A DNA stretch of 64,000 nt from Acetobacteraceae bacterium ESL0709 (GCA_029433415.1 JAQTIA010000003.1:124001-188000), one strand, 5' to 3'. Positions 8,650 to 17,829 are shown, counted from the first letter of the stretch. Made by a program: numbers and translations. Notes: generated by a model not told the origin, from the letters alone.

Positions 8650-9447
8650 ATGGCAATGCCACATTTTACGATGCGTCAGCTTTTGGAAGCTGGGGTTCAT
8701 TTCGGTCACCACACACGTCGCTGGAATCCGGCGATGGCTTCTTACCTTTTTGGTGTTCGCAATCAGGTTCATATCATTGACCTCCAGCAGACAGTGCCGT
8801 TGCTTGATCGTGCCCTGAAGCAGGTGCGTGATACTGTTGCCGCTGGTGGGCGTGTGCTTTTTGTTGGCACAAAACGTGCTGCTTCCGAGCATGTTGCTGA
8901 AGCAGCACAGCGTTGCGGTCAGTATTACGTCAATCATCGCTGGCTTGGCGGTATGCTGACGAACTGGAAGACCATTACAAATTCCATAAAGCGTCTGCGT
9001 TCCATTGATGAGATGCTTGCTGGTGATACGGCTGGTCTGACGAAAAAGGAAATTCTCGACATCACACGTGATCGCGAGAAGCTGGAGCGTTCGCTTGGCG
9101 GCATCAAGGATATGGGTGGCCTGCCTGACCTGCTTTTCGTTATTGATACCAACAAGGAAAAATTGGCGGTCGAAGAAGCTAACAAACTGGGTATCCCGGT
9201 TGTGGCGATTTTGGACAGTAATTCTGATCCCAAAGGTGTGACATTCCCGGTTCCGGGTAATGATGACGCTATTCGTGCCATTACGCTTTATTGTGACCTG
9301 GTCGCCGGCGCTGTGCTGGACGGTATTTCCGCAGAGCTTGCTGCTTCTGGTCAGGATCTTGGTGCTTCCGAAGAGCTTCCTGTTGTTGAGACGGCTATCA
9401 CAGAGACAGCTGAAGTCTCCGCTGAGGACGCTCCTGCCGCAAATTAA
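8650..9447 (+). CDS. rpsB: 30S ribosomal protein S2
   Basis: A 265-residue ribosomal protein S2 with the family N-terminus ([19 protein letters not shown]) and the downstream [12 protein letters not shown] block. It binds the neck of the 30S subunit and helps recruit S1. The ATG at 8650 is used rather than an in-frame TTG at 8641: it gives the conserved N-terminus, with AAGG at 8637-8640 as the ribosome-binding site. The C-terminal 35 residues are Ala/Glu-rich and low in complexity. rpsB and tsf are paired as in most bacteria, with a structured leader before and a hairpin after. Confidence 0.97.
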   Translation: MAMPHFTMRQLLEAGVHFGHHTRRWNPAMASYLFGVRNQVHIIDLQQTVPLLDRALKQVRDTVAAGGRVLFVGTKRAASEHVAEAAQRCGQYYVNHRWLGGMLTNWKTITNSIKRLRSIDEMLAGDTAGLTKKEILDITRDREKLERSLGGIKDMGGLPDLLFVIDTNKEKLAVEEANKLGIPVVAILDSNSDPKGVTFPVPGNDDAIRAITLYCDLVAGAVLDGISAELAASGQDLGASEELPVVETAITETAEVSAEDAPAAN

Positions 9448-9509
9448 ATTCGGCGGCAGATAGTCTTTTAAGTAATTTCCGGCAGGGGGTTGCTTTCTGA
9501 AAATCAGAC

Positions 9510-9549
9510 CCATGCAGTCGGACCATGTTGCCCGACTGCATGGATTTTT
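9510..9549 (+). terminator. Attenuator-like terminator between rpsB and tsf
   Basis: A perfect 12-bp stem, CCATGCAGTCGG (9510-9521) with CCGACTGCATGG (9532-9543), a 10-base loop, then ATTTTTA. It has the form of an intrinsic terminator and lies between two genes normally co-transcribed, so partial termination setting the rpsB:tsf ratio is likely. Confidence 0.75.
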
Positions 9550-9566
9550 ATGTAAAAGGTGATGAT

Positions 9567-10472
9567 ATGGCTCAGATCTCAGCGGCCCAGGTTCGCGAGC
9601 TCCGTGAATCCACTGGCGCAGGCATGATGGACTGCAAAAAAGCCCTGACCGAAGCAAATGGTGACATGGAAGCCGCTATTGACTGGCTGCGCAAGAAAGG
9701 TCTCTCACAGGCTGCCAAAAAATCTGGCCGCGTCGCGGCTGAAGGTCTTGTGGGTGTGGCTTCTGGCAAAAACAAGGCTGCCATGGTCGAAGTCAATGCC
9801 GAGACAGACTTTGTGGCTCGTAATGAAGCGTTCCAGAATGTTGTCGAGCAGATCGCTCTGGTGGCTCTGGAAGTCGGTTCTGATCTTGAGAAGATCAAGG
9901 CGGCGACCCTGCCTTCAGGCCGTACGGTTGCTGATGAGCTGACGCATCTGATCGCGACGATTGGCGAGAATATGTCTCTCCGTCGTGCTGTGGTCCTGAG
10001 CGTTTCTTCGGGCGTTGTTGCAAGCTATGTTCATGGCGCTCTCCGTCCGGGTATTGGTCGTATTGGCGTTCTGGCGGCTCTCGAAGCCCCCTCAGAAAGC
10101 GAGGCCCTTGAGACATTGGGACGTCAGATCGGCATGCATGTTGCGGCAACCCGTCCTTCTGCACTGGATATTTCTGGTGTTGATCCCGAGGCTCTGGAAC
10201 GTGAGCGTGCTGTACTGGTTGAACAGGCTCGTGCTTCTGGCAAGCCTGAAGCCATTATTGAGAAAATGGTTGATGGCCGCATCCGTAAATTCTACGAAGA
10301 AGTCGTTCTTCTGGAGCAGGTATGGGTACATGACGGCGAATCACGTGTCAGCAAAGTGATCGAAAAAGCCGGTGCGAAACTGGTGGCTTTCGAGCGTTTC
10401 CAGCTTGGTGAAGGTATTGAGAAACAGGCTGACGATTTTGCCGCAGAAGTTGCCAAAGCAGCTGGGCATTAA
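9567..10472 (+). CDS. tsf: Elongation factor Ts
   Basis: A 301-residue EF-Ts, the nucleotide exchange factor that recycles EF-Tu. The N-terminal domain ([19 protein letters not shown]) is diagnostic, and [13 protein letters not shown] near residue 78 is the core EF-Tu contact region. The ATG at 9567 gives the conserved start and follows AAAGGTGAT; an in-frame codon at 9525 falls inside the upstream terminator and was rejected. It is followed by a strong terminator at 10506. Confidence 0.97.
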   Translation: MAQISAAQVRELRESTGAGMMDCKKALTEANGDMEAAIDWLRKKGLSQAAKKSGRVAAEGLVGVASGKNKAAMVEVNAETDFVARNEAFQNVVEQIALVALEVGSDLEKIKAATLPSGRTVADELTHLIATIGENMSLRRAVVLSVSSGVVASYVHGALRPGIGRIGVLAALEAPSESEALETLGRQIGMHVAATRPSALDISGVDPEALERERAVLVEQARASGKPEAIIEKMVDGRIRKFYEEVVLLEQVWVHDGESRVSKVIEKAGAKLVAFERFQLGEGIEKQADDFAAEVAKAAGH

Positions 10473-10505
10473 GAGAAAACAGAAAATCTCTTGATTTTTC
10501 GGAAA

Positions 10506-10534
10506 GGCTCCCATGAAATATGGGAGCCTTTTTT
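10506..10534 (+). terminator. Intrinsic terminator after tsf
   Basis: A 9-bp perfect stem, GGCTCCCAT (10506-10514) with ATGGGAGCC (10520-10528), a 5-base loop and a run of six T. It closes the rpsB-tsf unit just before recO. Confidence 0.9.
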
Positions 10535-10568
10535 GTTGTCTTTTTTATCCCTGATAGGGGAATTTGTT

Positions 10569-11294
10569 ATGGAATGGGAAGCCCCGGCCATTGTTTTGCG
10601 TTCAGAGGTACAGGGAGAAACGAGTTTGCTGGTCACAGTTCTGACGCAGACTCATGGGGTATGGAAAGGCCTGGTCAAGGGGGGAAACTCATCCAGACAG
10701 TGTCCTCTCTGGCAGACAGGTAATATCCTTATGGTCAAATGGCAGGCAAGACTGGCTGAGCAACTTGGTCATTTCACGGGAGAAATTGTAAAGACCATTA
10801 GTGGTTATCTTCTGGACTATCCCCGCTCTCTTGCCCTTATGATGAGCGCCTGTGCTGTCTGTGCCAATGGATTGCCGGAAAAAGAGCCTTATCCTGACCT
10901 TTTTAATGGGCTGGTGCGTATTCTCAATGCCCTTACAGTCTTTCCGTCAACACCGCCATTTGCAGATTATATCAGATGGGAGTCTCTCCTTCTGGAACAG
11001 CTTGGTTACGGGCTTGATCTTTCCTGCTGTACGGTCACAGGACAAGTAGGCCCCTTGGCTTATATCTCGCCACGGACGGGTAAAGCGGTTAGTGAAGAAG
11101 GTGCTGGCAAGTGGAAAGACAGGTTATTGCCGCTTCCTTCTTTATTACTGCATGCTGATGAAGATGGCTCAGAAACGGAGTGGCAACAGGGCTTGAAAAT
11201 AACAGGATATTTTCTTGAGAAATCTGTCTTTGGGGTTTTGCATCGTCCTTTACCAGCCGCCAGGGAAAGACTGCTGAAACAATTCTGTCATTGA
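10569..11294 (+). CDS. recO: DNA repair protein RecO
   Basis: A 241-residue RecO, which works with RecR to load RecA on SSB-coated DNA in the RecF pathway. The N-terminal OB fold begins EAPAIVLRSEVQGE. The C-terminal GYGLDLSCCTVTGQ and LAYISPRTGKAVS blocks are typical of alphaproteobacterial RecO. The ATG at 10569, with AGGGGA just upstream, gives the normal N-terminus; an in-frame start at 10491 would run through the tsf terminator. It lies alone between two terminators, so it probably has its own promoter or depends on read-through. Confidence 0.92.
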   Translation: MEWEAPAIVLRSEVQGETSLLVTVLTQTHGVWKGLVKGGNSSRQCPLWQTGNILMVKWQARLAEQLGHFTGEIVKTISGYLLDYPRSLALMMSACAVCANGLPEKEPYPDLFNGLVRILNALTVFPSTPPFADYIRWESLLLEQLGYGLDLSCCTVTGQVGPLAYISPRTGKAVSEEGAGKWKDRLLPLPSLLLHADEDGSETEWQQGLKITGYFLEKSVFGVLHRPLPAARERLLKQFCH

Positions 11295-11305
11295 GTTTTT
11301 TTTGG

Positions 11306-11344
11306 ATAAAAAAAGAGGGAGCTGTCAGATCATAAACAGCTCCC
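11306..11344 (-). terminator. Bidirectional terminator between recO and lldP
   Basis: Stem GGGAGCTGT (11317-11325) with ACAGCTCCC (11336-11344). On the minus strand the stem is followed by seven T in a row, a strong end signal for the lactate permease gene. On the plus strand it is followed by GTTTCTTG and can also stop recO transcripts. Confidence 0.85.
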
Positions 11345-11358
11345 GTTTCTTGTTCGGG

Positions 11359-12951
11359 TTATCCGAGCTTGATGCCTAGATGCTGCCAGATGACGACGAG
11401 AGCCGCCATAAGACAGGTGAAGAAGAGACTGTGCTTGATCGTGCGAGCCAGCACAACACCTTCCTGTCCTTTAAGGGTAGTAACGGAGACACCTGTGGCA
11501 ATATTCTGCGGGGAAATGGTCTTGCCCATTCCACCACCGGCAGCGTTGACCGAAGCGAAAAGTGTGGGATCAAGGTTAAGCTGGTTGGCAGCTGAAACCT
11601 GCAAATTGCCAAAAAGGGCGTTACAAGCTGTATCGCTGCCTGTCAGGAAGACGCCAATCCATCCTAGGAAAACAGATACAAGTGGGAAAATGGCGCCTGT
11701 TGAGGCGATGGCAAAACCCAGTGTGTAGGTCATGCCGGAATAGTTCATCAGAAATGAAAAACCAATTGTGAGAGAAACTGTAATGACGGCAAGCCATCCC
11801 TGTCGGGCAGTTGTAAATAGTGCCGTTTTTAGTTGATGAAGCGAAGCTTTTGTCAGTACGGCTGTGATCAAGGCAGACAGGAAAATGGCCGTGCCCGTGC
11901 CGAGTGGCTCCAATGTCCAGAGAGCAGCATAGGGCTTGTGGTAAAGGGTGATAAAGACCTTGTTATCAAGACCAGGCCAGTGGACGGTAATTGCTCCCAT
12001 TTTTGCAATATGAAAAACGCTCCAGATCACAACCATGATTGTTACGACGACCCAAGGGATCCAGCCATGCCATTTGGGGATATTTTCATCGACGGAATGA
12101 TTGATGTCTTCCGTAATAGCATAGGCGGCGTTGGTTTTTGGCTTCCAGAAATGAAGAAAGCCGATGGTCAGTATCAGGGAAGTGCAAGGCGCGAGAATGT
12201 CTGTCAGGTTATAGGACACGAACATGGTGACAAGCACCATGGAGACTGTAAAGCTCAAGCTGGCAACCAGAATAACGGGCCATAACTCTCTGACAGAGCG
12301 CCATCCTGCATACAGGATCATGACATAAAAAGGCATCAGGGCTGAAACAGGTGCCATAAGGAGTCCAGCCGTGCTTGCCAGAAGAGGGGCGGGCAAACCC
12401 GTAATAGAACCAAGGACGGTTATGGGGATACCCAAAGCGCCGTAGGCTGCAGCTGCAGCATTGAAAATCAGCACATAGGAAATGGCTTCAAGGGCAGGGA
12501 AACCCAGCATGATGAGAAGGGCGCTGGTAATGGCTATGGGGCTCCCGAAACCTGCCACTCCTTCCAGGGCAGAGCTGAAACAGAAGCCGATGACAATCAA
12601 TATGATACGTCGGTCATTGGGGATGTTTGTCAGGATCCAGGCACGGAAGGCGTCAAAGCGTCCTGTTTCCTTGGCGACGTTAAAGAGAAAAATCGCGCTG
12701 ATGGCGATCCACATAACTGGAAAGATCGCAAAAACCATTCCATTCGTCAGGCTGGAGAAGGCTGTTGTTACAGGCATTCCCCAAACGGTAACGGCTAAAA
12801 TCAGGCCAAGAGTCAATCCCCCGAGGGTAGACTGCCAGGCAGGACGTCTTAAAACGCCCATCATGATAAGGGTGACCATGATAGGTGCAGCAGCGAGCAA
12901 AAAGGAGAGTAGGAGACTATTGCCAGCAGGTACAATAATTTGTGAGAACAT
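11359..12951 (-). CDS. lldP: L-lactate permease
   Basis: A 530-residue LctP-family proton/lactate symporter, hydrophobic throughout with about 12-14 membrane helices. Typical family blocks are the N-terminal IVPAGNSLLLSFLLAA, GVAGFGSPIAI near residue 130, and NAAGGGMGKTISPQNIA near 470. It imports L-lactate (and probably D-lactate or glycolate) across the inner membrane. The ATG at 12951 gives the family N-terminus; an in-frame ATG at 13008 adds 19 unrelated residues. Neither start has a clear ribosome-binding site. No lactate dehydrogenase gene lies nearby. A strong terminator follows at 11306-11344. Confidence 0.9.
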   Translation of the reverse strand: MFSQIIVPAGNSLLLSFLLAAAPIMVTLIMMGVLRRPAWQSTLGGLTLGLILAVTVWGMPVTTAFSSLTNGMVFAIFPVMWIAISAIFLFNVAKETGRFDAFRAWILTNIPNDRRIILIVIGFCFSSALEGVAGFGSPIAITSALLIMLGFPALEAISYVLIFNAAAAAYGALGIPITVLGSITGLPAPLLASTAGLLMAPVSALMPFYVMILYAGWRSVRELWPVILVASLSFTVSMVLVTMFVSYNLTDILAPCTSLILTIGFLHFWKPKTNAAYAITEDINHSVDENIPKWHGWIPWVVVTIMVVIWSVFHIAKMGAITVHWPGLDNKVFITLYHKPYAALWTLEPLGTGTAIFLSALITAVLTKASLHQLKTALFTTARQGWLAVITVSLTIGFSFLMNYSGMTYTLGFAIASTGAIFPLVSVFLGWIGVFLTGSDTACNALFGNLQVSAANQLNLDPTLFASVNAAGGGMGKTISPQNIATGVSVTTLKGQEGVVLARTIKHSLFFTCLMAALVVIWQHLGIKLG

Positions 12952-13008
12952 GATTTTTACTTCGTAAAAAGGATGTGTCTTCAGGGAGAAATGCAACATC
13001 TCAGCCAT

Positions 13009-13429
13009 GAAATTGCGATCATAATGACTATTAAACGCGGGAAAGCAATATATCTTTAGCTATTTTCGTTCAAAGAATCGTTAGTAAAAAATAGTTTTCT
13101 TGTCTTCTCAAGAGAAAAAGGGGATTTTTGCTTGCGAGTGGGGTCTTCAAAAACAAACTACCATATTTAATATATATAGAAATATATTTTATAATTTTCA
13201 TTATGTTTTTGGATATAAAATATCATTCGACAGTAATATACTATAACATAGTACAGTTTTATTTTATTCTTTATGTATAATTTACGTTTCGTTAACAAAA
13301 TAATTATTTTGTTAATAAATTCTGCTTTTAAATAAAATAAGCGTATTATTAACGTTTATAATTACGTAAATTATTTTATTTTAATTATTTTTTATTTATT
13401 ATTATAAAATAATAATTGATTAATTTTAA
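13009..13429 (+). other. AT-rich intergenic stretch
   Basis: This 421-base gap holds no credible gene. From about 13150 to 13430 it is almost entirely A and T, with many ATTATT/TAATAA tracts, far from the base composition of its neighbours. It must hold the lldP promoter and the 3' end of the kinase-PP2C transcript. Its composition suggests imported DNA or a nucleoid-protein-silenced region. Confidence 0.7.
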
Positions 13430-15175
13430 TTACTCCCTCAAATCTATAACAATGATACTTGCGTTATCTGGTGCTCCATTCTGTAAGACGTTACGAATAA
13501 TGCCATCTGCTGCTTGTTGGGCACTGGAGGCATTACTGATGATATCGGAAATCTGCGAAGGGGTCATTACTTCGAAAATACCATCCGAACTGACGATGAG
13601 GAAAAGATCATTTTCCTGCCGTTTCAGGCAGGCAATCTCTGGTTCATGGCTGATAATGGAGCTGAGGGATGAAAGGCCTAGCGCACGGGAGAGGGCAATA
13701 CCGCCTTTTTGTCCATCAGGGGCAAAAACGCGTACAGGCCCCCATGCCGCCATTTCCCCATTATCAAGCATATGTTCTTCGCGACGTATCTGGGCACCAT
13801 TCTGTGTCAAGCGTGCTGCTTCATCTTTACGCTCTGGGTGGTGGGGGTTGATTAACGCAATGGACGTGAGGGTTTCATTCCCTTCGGCTTTTCTGAAAAT
13901 CCACGCAGGCGAATCACCCAGCCAGGCGATCTTTATTTCGTTGTCATCAAGCAAGGCAAGGGTAGCTGTGCTGCCGCTTTCTTCCTGATTTTGCGCACGC
14001 ATCAGGGTGGTCTGGGTTCTTTCAAACTCATCCCGAAGAAGGGCATCACAATCAGAATAGTCACCCTCAAGGGCAGAAGCCAGTGCTAGGGGCAGGCGCC
14101 ATGCTGCCAGTTCAGAGGTTTTGGAGCCACGCAGCCCGTCGAAAACGCCGCAGATCAGTCTGTCGGATGTTTCAAGCAGGGAGATGGCATCTTCCATTGT
14201 TTGGCGCACTTCGCCAATGGTACAGGCCATTCCCACGCGTTTGTCCTTTTTGATGGAGCGGGGCCGATCTTTTCTTCCTATGTCTGTCAGTGACAAGGCC
14301 ATTGGAACGGTAAGGCGCGCACAGATTTCCTCAAATTCCGGGCGAGTATCAGGGTTGGTTGCCCAGCATTGTTCTGCCAGTTTTCTCAGGTCTTCATCTG
14401 GGTGTCTCCAGAGGGGACGGTAGGATTCATGAATGACTTTTTCGGCAAATTCTGAGCGTGTCAGTGAATCAGGCATCCCTGTCGCAACATTATTATAAGG
14501 CCGCGTACCAGGATGTAGGACCTCAAACATCAGGATGCCAAAAGCGTAAAGATCAACGTGGTGGTCGTAATCTGCCCCGGACAGTAATTCAGGTGCCATA
14601 TGAAAGAGGGAGCCAACCGGTTCAGTCAGGACTGTATTTTTCGGGAGCAGGATAGCACGGTCGAGATCGGAAACTTTCGCTCCGATGGTGTTTATATCGT
14701 TTTCCTGACCAAACATCAGAATATTCTCGGCCTTGAGATCACGGTGAACAATATTGGCTTCATGGAGAATAGCCATTGTTCCTGCGATTTGTGCGAGGAG
14801 GAAGCGTGCCTTATCAGTAGGAATCAGCTCATTATTGCGTCGGGAACGCCGCAGGAAATCTTCGAGTGAACCAATGGAAGAACGTTCCATGATGCGTACA
14901 AGATGATCTTCTGTCCCGGAAATCCCTTCCATACGTACAAGATTGGGAATATTCCAGTAATGTTTCAGAAAAGAATAAATTTCGATTTCGTTACGGGCAA
15001 GTGTTGTATGGGCCCATGGCGTAAATTTATAGAGGAGATCGGGTTTATCTTCTGGTGTGACAATAATGGATCCATTAGGCAGATTTCGTCCTGTCGGGCA
15101 GGGAGAGTTCGGGAACCAGTCGATTTCGTATTTATTATTTGTGCATGAAGGGGGGAAAATAACGAAATGTGACAT
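13430..15175 (-). CDS. Serine/threonine kinase fused to PP2C-type phosphatase domain
   Basis: A 581-residue fusion. Residues about 30-295 are a eukaryotic-like kinase: candidate lysine K50 (LLYKF), helix-C glutamate near 63, catalytic loop HRDLKAEN at 144-151, DLD at 170-172 in place of DFG, and APE at 194-196. No glycine-rich loop is obvious. Residues about 310-580 are a PP2C-like phosphatase: RQTMED at 324-329, VFDGLRG at 344-350 (usual DGHGG histidine missing), SGSTATL near 400, GDSPAW at 420, SSDGIFE at 529-535 and DN at 570-571. The metal-binding aspartates (346, 531, 570) are kept, so both halves may be active. No membrane segment is seen. It follows an acetyltransferase gene and is flanked by AT-rich DNA. 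Its substrate is unknown; self-limiting phosphorylation is an inference. Confidence 0.88.
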   Translation of the reverse strand: MSHFVIFPPSCTNNKYEIDWFPNSPCPTGRNLPNGSIIVTPEDKPDLLYKFTPWAHTTLARNEIEIYSFLKHYWNIPNLVRMEGISGTEDHLVRIMERSSIGSLEDFLRRSRRNNELIPTDKARFLLAQIAGTMAILHEANIVHRDLKAENILMFGQENDINTIGAKVSDLDRAILLPKNTVLTEPVGSLFHMAPELLSGADYDHHVDLYAFGILMFEVLHPGTRPYNNVATGMPDSLTRSEFAEKVIHESYRPLWRHPDEDLRKLAEQCWATNPDTRPEFEEICARLTVPMALSLTDIGRKDRPRSIKKDKRVGMACTIGEVRQTMEDAISLLETSDRLICGVFDGLRGSKTSELAAWRLPLALASALEGDYSDCDALLRDEFERTQTTLMRAQNQEESGSTATLALLDDNEIKIAWLGDSPAWIFRKAEGNETLTSIALINPHHPERKDEAARLTQNGAQIRREEHMLDNGEMAAWGPVRVFAPDGQKGGIALSRALGLSSLSSIISHEPEIACLKRQENDLFLIVSSDGIFEVMTPSQISDIISNASSAQQAADGIIRNVLQNGAPDNASIIVIDLRE

Positions 15176-15230
15176 GGACGGTGGTCTCCCGGAGGGGTGA
15201 AAAGGGGAAAGAAAGTGCGGAAGGCTTTTG

Positions 15231-15806
15231 TTACTCAGGGGGAATATTTCTGATTAGTCTGGCAGGGACGCCGGCATAGACTGAATTTTCCGGTACGTTT
15301 TTTGTTACAACGGAACCAGCGCCGATGACTGAATTATCCCCTATTGTGATACCGGGTAAGATTGTGACGGACGATCCGATCCACACATTCTTCCCGATTA
15401 TGACGGGTTTTGGATAAGTTGTGTCCCGACTTTCTCCGGAGATACCGTGATTTAGCGTCGCGATGGTGACATTCATGCCCAGACATGAGTGGTCACCAAT
15501 TGTGATGCCGCCGCGATCCTGGAAAGAGCAGCCTGTATTGAGAAAGACATTCTTGCCAAAAGTGATGTTTTTTCCGAAGTCTGTGTAGAAAGGTGGGAAA
15601 CAGCAAAAAGAGGGGTCAATGTCTTTTCCCGTCAACTCACTGAATATTTCAATAATTTCTTCTTGTGTGTGGAAGGAGTTATTCAGTCTCATGGTAATTC
15701 TTTGTGCCTCAAAGGCGCAATAACGCAGTAATGAAAAATATTTTTTATTCTGTGCTGAAATGGGATGACCTGCACGGCAATACGAAATGAATTCAGAAAA
15801 ATCCAT
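15231..15806 (-). CDS. Hexapeptide-repeat O-acetyltransferase (maltose/galactoside acetyltransferase type)
   Basis: A 191-residue left-handed beta-helix acetyltransferase. The repeats are clear in the C-terminal half (ITIGDHSCLGMNVTIAT, PVIIGKNVWIGSSVTILPG, ITIGDNSVIGAGSVVTKNVP), with the catalytic histidine in LNHG near residue 115 and the closing YAGVPARLI. The short N-terminal cap fits the Maa/LacA/NodL group. Such enzymes move acetyl from acetyl-CoA to a sugar hydroxyl; the acceptor cannot be told here. It is the first gene of a probable two-gene unit with the kinase-phosphatase 55 bases downstream, in an AT-rich islet. Confidence 0.88.
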   Translation of the reverse strand: MDFSEFISYCRAGHPISAQNKKYFSLLRYCAFEAQRITMRLNNSFHTQEEIIEIFSELTGKDIDPSFCCFPPFYTDFGKNITFGKNVFLNTGCSFQDRGGITIGDHSCLGMNVTIATLNHGISGESRDTTYPKPVIIGKNVWIGSSVTILPGITIGDNSVIGAGSVVTKNVPENSVYAGVPARLIRNIPPE

Positions 15807-15993
15807 GTGAATAGGCTCCTCATCTGTATATGATTCCTTATAATTATTTTTATATAAAATTTAATATCTGTATACTTCTTAAAATATTAACAATTATTCA
15901 CTAAAAAGATATGTATATGTATAAATTGTAATAAAGTTATTGTTTTGTATGTAATGAGTATATTATCTGCAAATTTTCTGTCACTTTAAGTCT
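15807..15993 (+). other. AT-rich intergenic stretch upstream of the acetyltransferase
   Basis: About 190 bases of very AT-rich DNA between the acetyltransferase start and the hairpin ending the HPP transcript. No gene is seen. It probably carries the promoter of the acetyltransferase-kinase unit, and it mirrors the AT-rich stretch on the other side of the islet. Confidence 0.5.
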
Positions 15994-16024
15994 CCATGCC
16001 CTTCCTTATGAATGAAGGACATGG
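15994..16024 (-). terminator. Hairpin after the HPP gene
   Basis: An imperfect palindrome of 10-11 base pairs with one mismatch: CCATGCCCTTC from 15994 pairs with GAAGGACATGG ending at 16024. It lies 17 bases beyond the HPP stop on the minus strand. There is no strong T run, so termination may be weak. Confidence 0.5.
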
Positions 16025-16040
16025 ATAAAGGAATACTTCT

Positions 16041-16565
16041 TCAGGGAGCAGGATAGGCTCTTTTTGAGAGAAAACGATGATAAAGCAGGGCAATAACAAC
16101 CAGCGCACTGGTCCCTACAAGGATAGGCATAGCCAGGAAGGACCATCCTGCACCAGCAAGAATAACGACAAGAGGATCACCGCCAGCAGGGGGGTGAACT
16201 GTTCCCGTTAATTGCATGACAGTAATGGCGAGACCGACGCCAATAGCCATTTCGATAACGTCACTACCGACAAAATGAAGCATCAGTAATCCGACAAGAG
16301 ACGATAGAAAGTGACCGCCTATGACATTACGTGGCCGCGCAAGAGGGCTTTGCGGCAAGGCGAAGAGGAGTACGCAACTCGCTCCGAAAGGGGCAATCAG
16401 CAGGGCGTAATGGAAACCTACCGTCAGTTCGGCCAAAGGCAGAATGGCCAACATGCCTCCCAATCCGGAAATCAGGGCGGGAGCAAGATTTTTTCTGGCT
16501 GATTGTAAGAACTGTCCAGCGGACGAGACTGCGGGAGAAGCGATATTGGTATCTGAGGGCATCAT
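16041..16565 (-). CDS. HPP family integral membrane protein
   Basis: A 174-residue membrane protein of the HPP family with four or five hydrophobic helices (about residues 28-50, 54-72, 85-105, 110-128, 140-160). The signature histidine-proline-proline is in TGTVHPPAGGDPL near residue 128. The function of bacterial HPP proteins is not settled; a plant member transports nitrite. The start is one of two adjacent ATGs (16565 or 16562) after GCGGAG; a longer frame to 16718 would overlap the formate dehydrogenase gene and adds no family sequence. It lies 58 bases downstream of fdh on the same strand, so a link to formate or another small anion is possible but unproven. Confidence 0.82.
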   Translation of the reverse strand: MMPSDTNIASPAVSSAGQFLQSARKNLAPALISGLGGMLAILPLAELTVGFHYALLIAPFGASCVLLFALPQSPLARPRNVIGGHFLSSLVGLLMLHFVGSDVIEMAIGVGLAITVMQLTGTVHPPAGGDPLVVILAGAGWSFLAMPILVGTSALVVIALLYHRFLSKRAYPAP

Positions 16566-16623
16566 CCACTCCGCATGGATAAAGTTGGTCCGCGCAGATA
16601 CGAGCTGCGCGGACCAGGTCAAA

Positions 16624-17829
16624 TCATTTGATCTTTTTGAACTTTGCAGCTTCTTCAGAACCGCCAGTTGCATTGCCCTTGGAGTAAGAGCGTGCCCCTG
16701 TGCCGGCCAGTGCGCCACCTTTAACTATCAGATATTCGTCGCGGATAGGACGTCCCTCGAAGTAGCATTCAAGAATCTCGCGTGTGCCAGCCGCATAGCG
16801 GGCCTGTGCGGAGAGAGATGTCCCTGACATATGAGGTGTCATGCCATGGTAAGGCATCGTGCGCCATGGGTGATCCTGCGGTGCAGGCTGCGGGAACCAG
16901 ACGTCGCCAGCGTAACCGGCAAGCTGACCTGATTCAAGCGCACGGACAATGGCGTCACGGTCGCAGAGTTTGCCACGGGCTGTGTTGATCAGATAGGCAC
17001 CGCGCTTGAAGAGCTTGAGTGTCTTGTCATTGATCATATGCTCGGTTTCAGGATGAAGCGGGCAGTTCAGCGTGATGACGTCGCAAGCTGAATAAAGTTC
17101 TTCACGTGTGGGGTGCCATGTCAGGTTTAGTTCTTCTTCAACAGAGAGAGGAAGACGCTGACGGTCCGTGTAGTGGAGATGGACATCGAAAGGCTTCAGC
17201 ATGCGCATGACGCGCAGACCGATACGGCCAGCGGCAACCGTGCCAACATGCATGCCTTCGAGGTCATAGGAACGCTCTACGCAGTCAGCAATATTCCATC
17301 CGCCTTTAATGACCCATTTATAGGCAGGGATGTAGTTGCGCACGAGAGCAAGGATCATCATCACGACGTGCTCAGCAACAGAGTGGGAGTTGCTGTAGGT
17401 TACTTCCGCGACTGTGACGTTGTGTTCAATGGCAGCCTGAAGGTCAACATGGTCAGAACCAATGCCTGCTGTCAGGGCCAGTTTCAGTTTCGGAGCGCGG
17501 GCAATCCGGTCGGCTGTCAGATAGGCAGGCCAGAAGGGCTGGGAGATGATGACTTCGGCATCATGCAGGTGTTTTTCGAGCTCACTGTCCGGGCCGTCTT
17601 TTGAAGATGTGACAATCAGTTCATGCCCGAGAGACTCGAGGTATTTGCGCAGACCAAGTTCACCGGAGACGGAACCAAGCAGCGTGCCGGGTTTAAAGTC
17701 GATGGCTTTTGGAGAGGGGAGAGTCTGTCCATCGGGGTAGTCTTTGACGGTCGGCAGGTCATCACGTGCGTAGCTGGTGGGGTAACCATCAACGGGATCA
17801 TCGTAAAGGACGCAAACAACTTTAGCCAT
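16624..17829 (-). CDS. fdh: NAD-dependent formate dehydrogenase
   Basis: A 401-residue D-2-hydroxyacid dehydrogenase-fold enzyme of the metal-free formate dehydrogenase type (as in Pseudomonas sp. 101). It oxidises formate to CO2 with reduction of NAD+. Key residues fall one position off the Pseudomonas numbering: Ile123, Asn147, Arg285 (NTARGKL), Gln314 (PQP) and His333 (TPHMSG). The Rossmann loop GTVAAGRIG is at 196-204. Asp222 after strand beta-2 (HYTDRQR) indicates NAD+ rather than NADP+. The protein is cytoplasmic. A LysR gene lies upstream on the same strand and an HPP gene downstream. Confidence 0.95.
   Translation of the reverse strand: MAKVVCVLYDDPVDGYPTSYARDDLPTVKDYPDGQTLPSPKAIDFKPGTLLGSVSGELGLRKYLESLGHELIVTSSKDGPDSELEKHLHDAEVIISQPFWPAYLTADRIARAPKLKLALTAGIGSDHVDLQAAIEHNVTVAEVTYSNSHSVAEHVVMMILALVRNYIPAYKWVIKGGWNIADCVERSYDLEGMHVGTVAAGRIGLRVMRMLKPFDVHLHYTDRQRLPLSVEEELNLTWHPTREELYSACDVITLNCPLHPETEHMINDKTLKLFKRGAYLINTARGKLCDRDAIVRALESGQLAGYAGDVWFPQPAPQDHPWRTMPYHGMTPHMSGTSLSAQARYAAGTREILECYFEGRPIRDEYLIVKGGALAGTGARSYSKGNATGGSEEAAKFKKIK

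Noticed and set aside
8623-9657. A 344-codon minus-strand frame across rpsB and the attenuator
   Set aside because: It covers all of rpsB and the start of tsf on the opposite strand and has no recognisable motif; the long frame is a by-product of codon bias.
13009-13430. The repeated TAATT/ATTATT tracts as a possible CRISPR array or tandem repeat
   Set aside because: There is no fixed repeat length or spacer pattern, only low-complexity AT-rich sequence.
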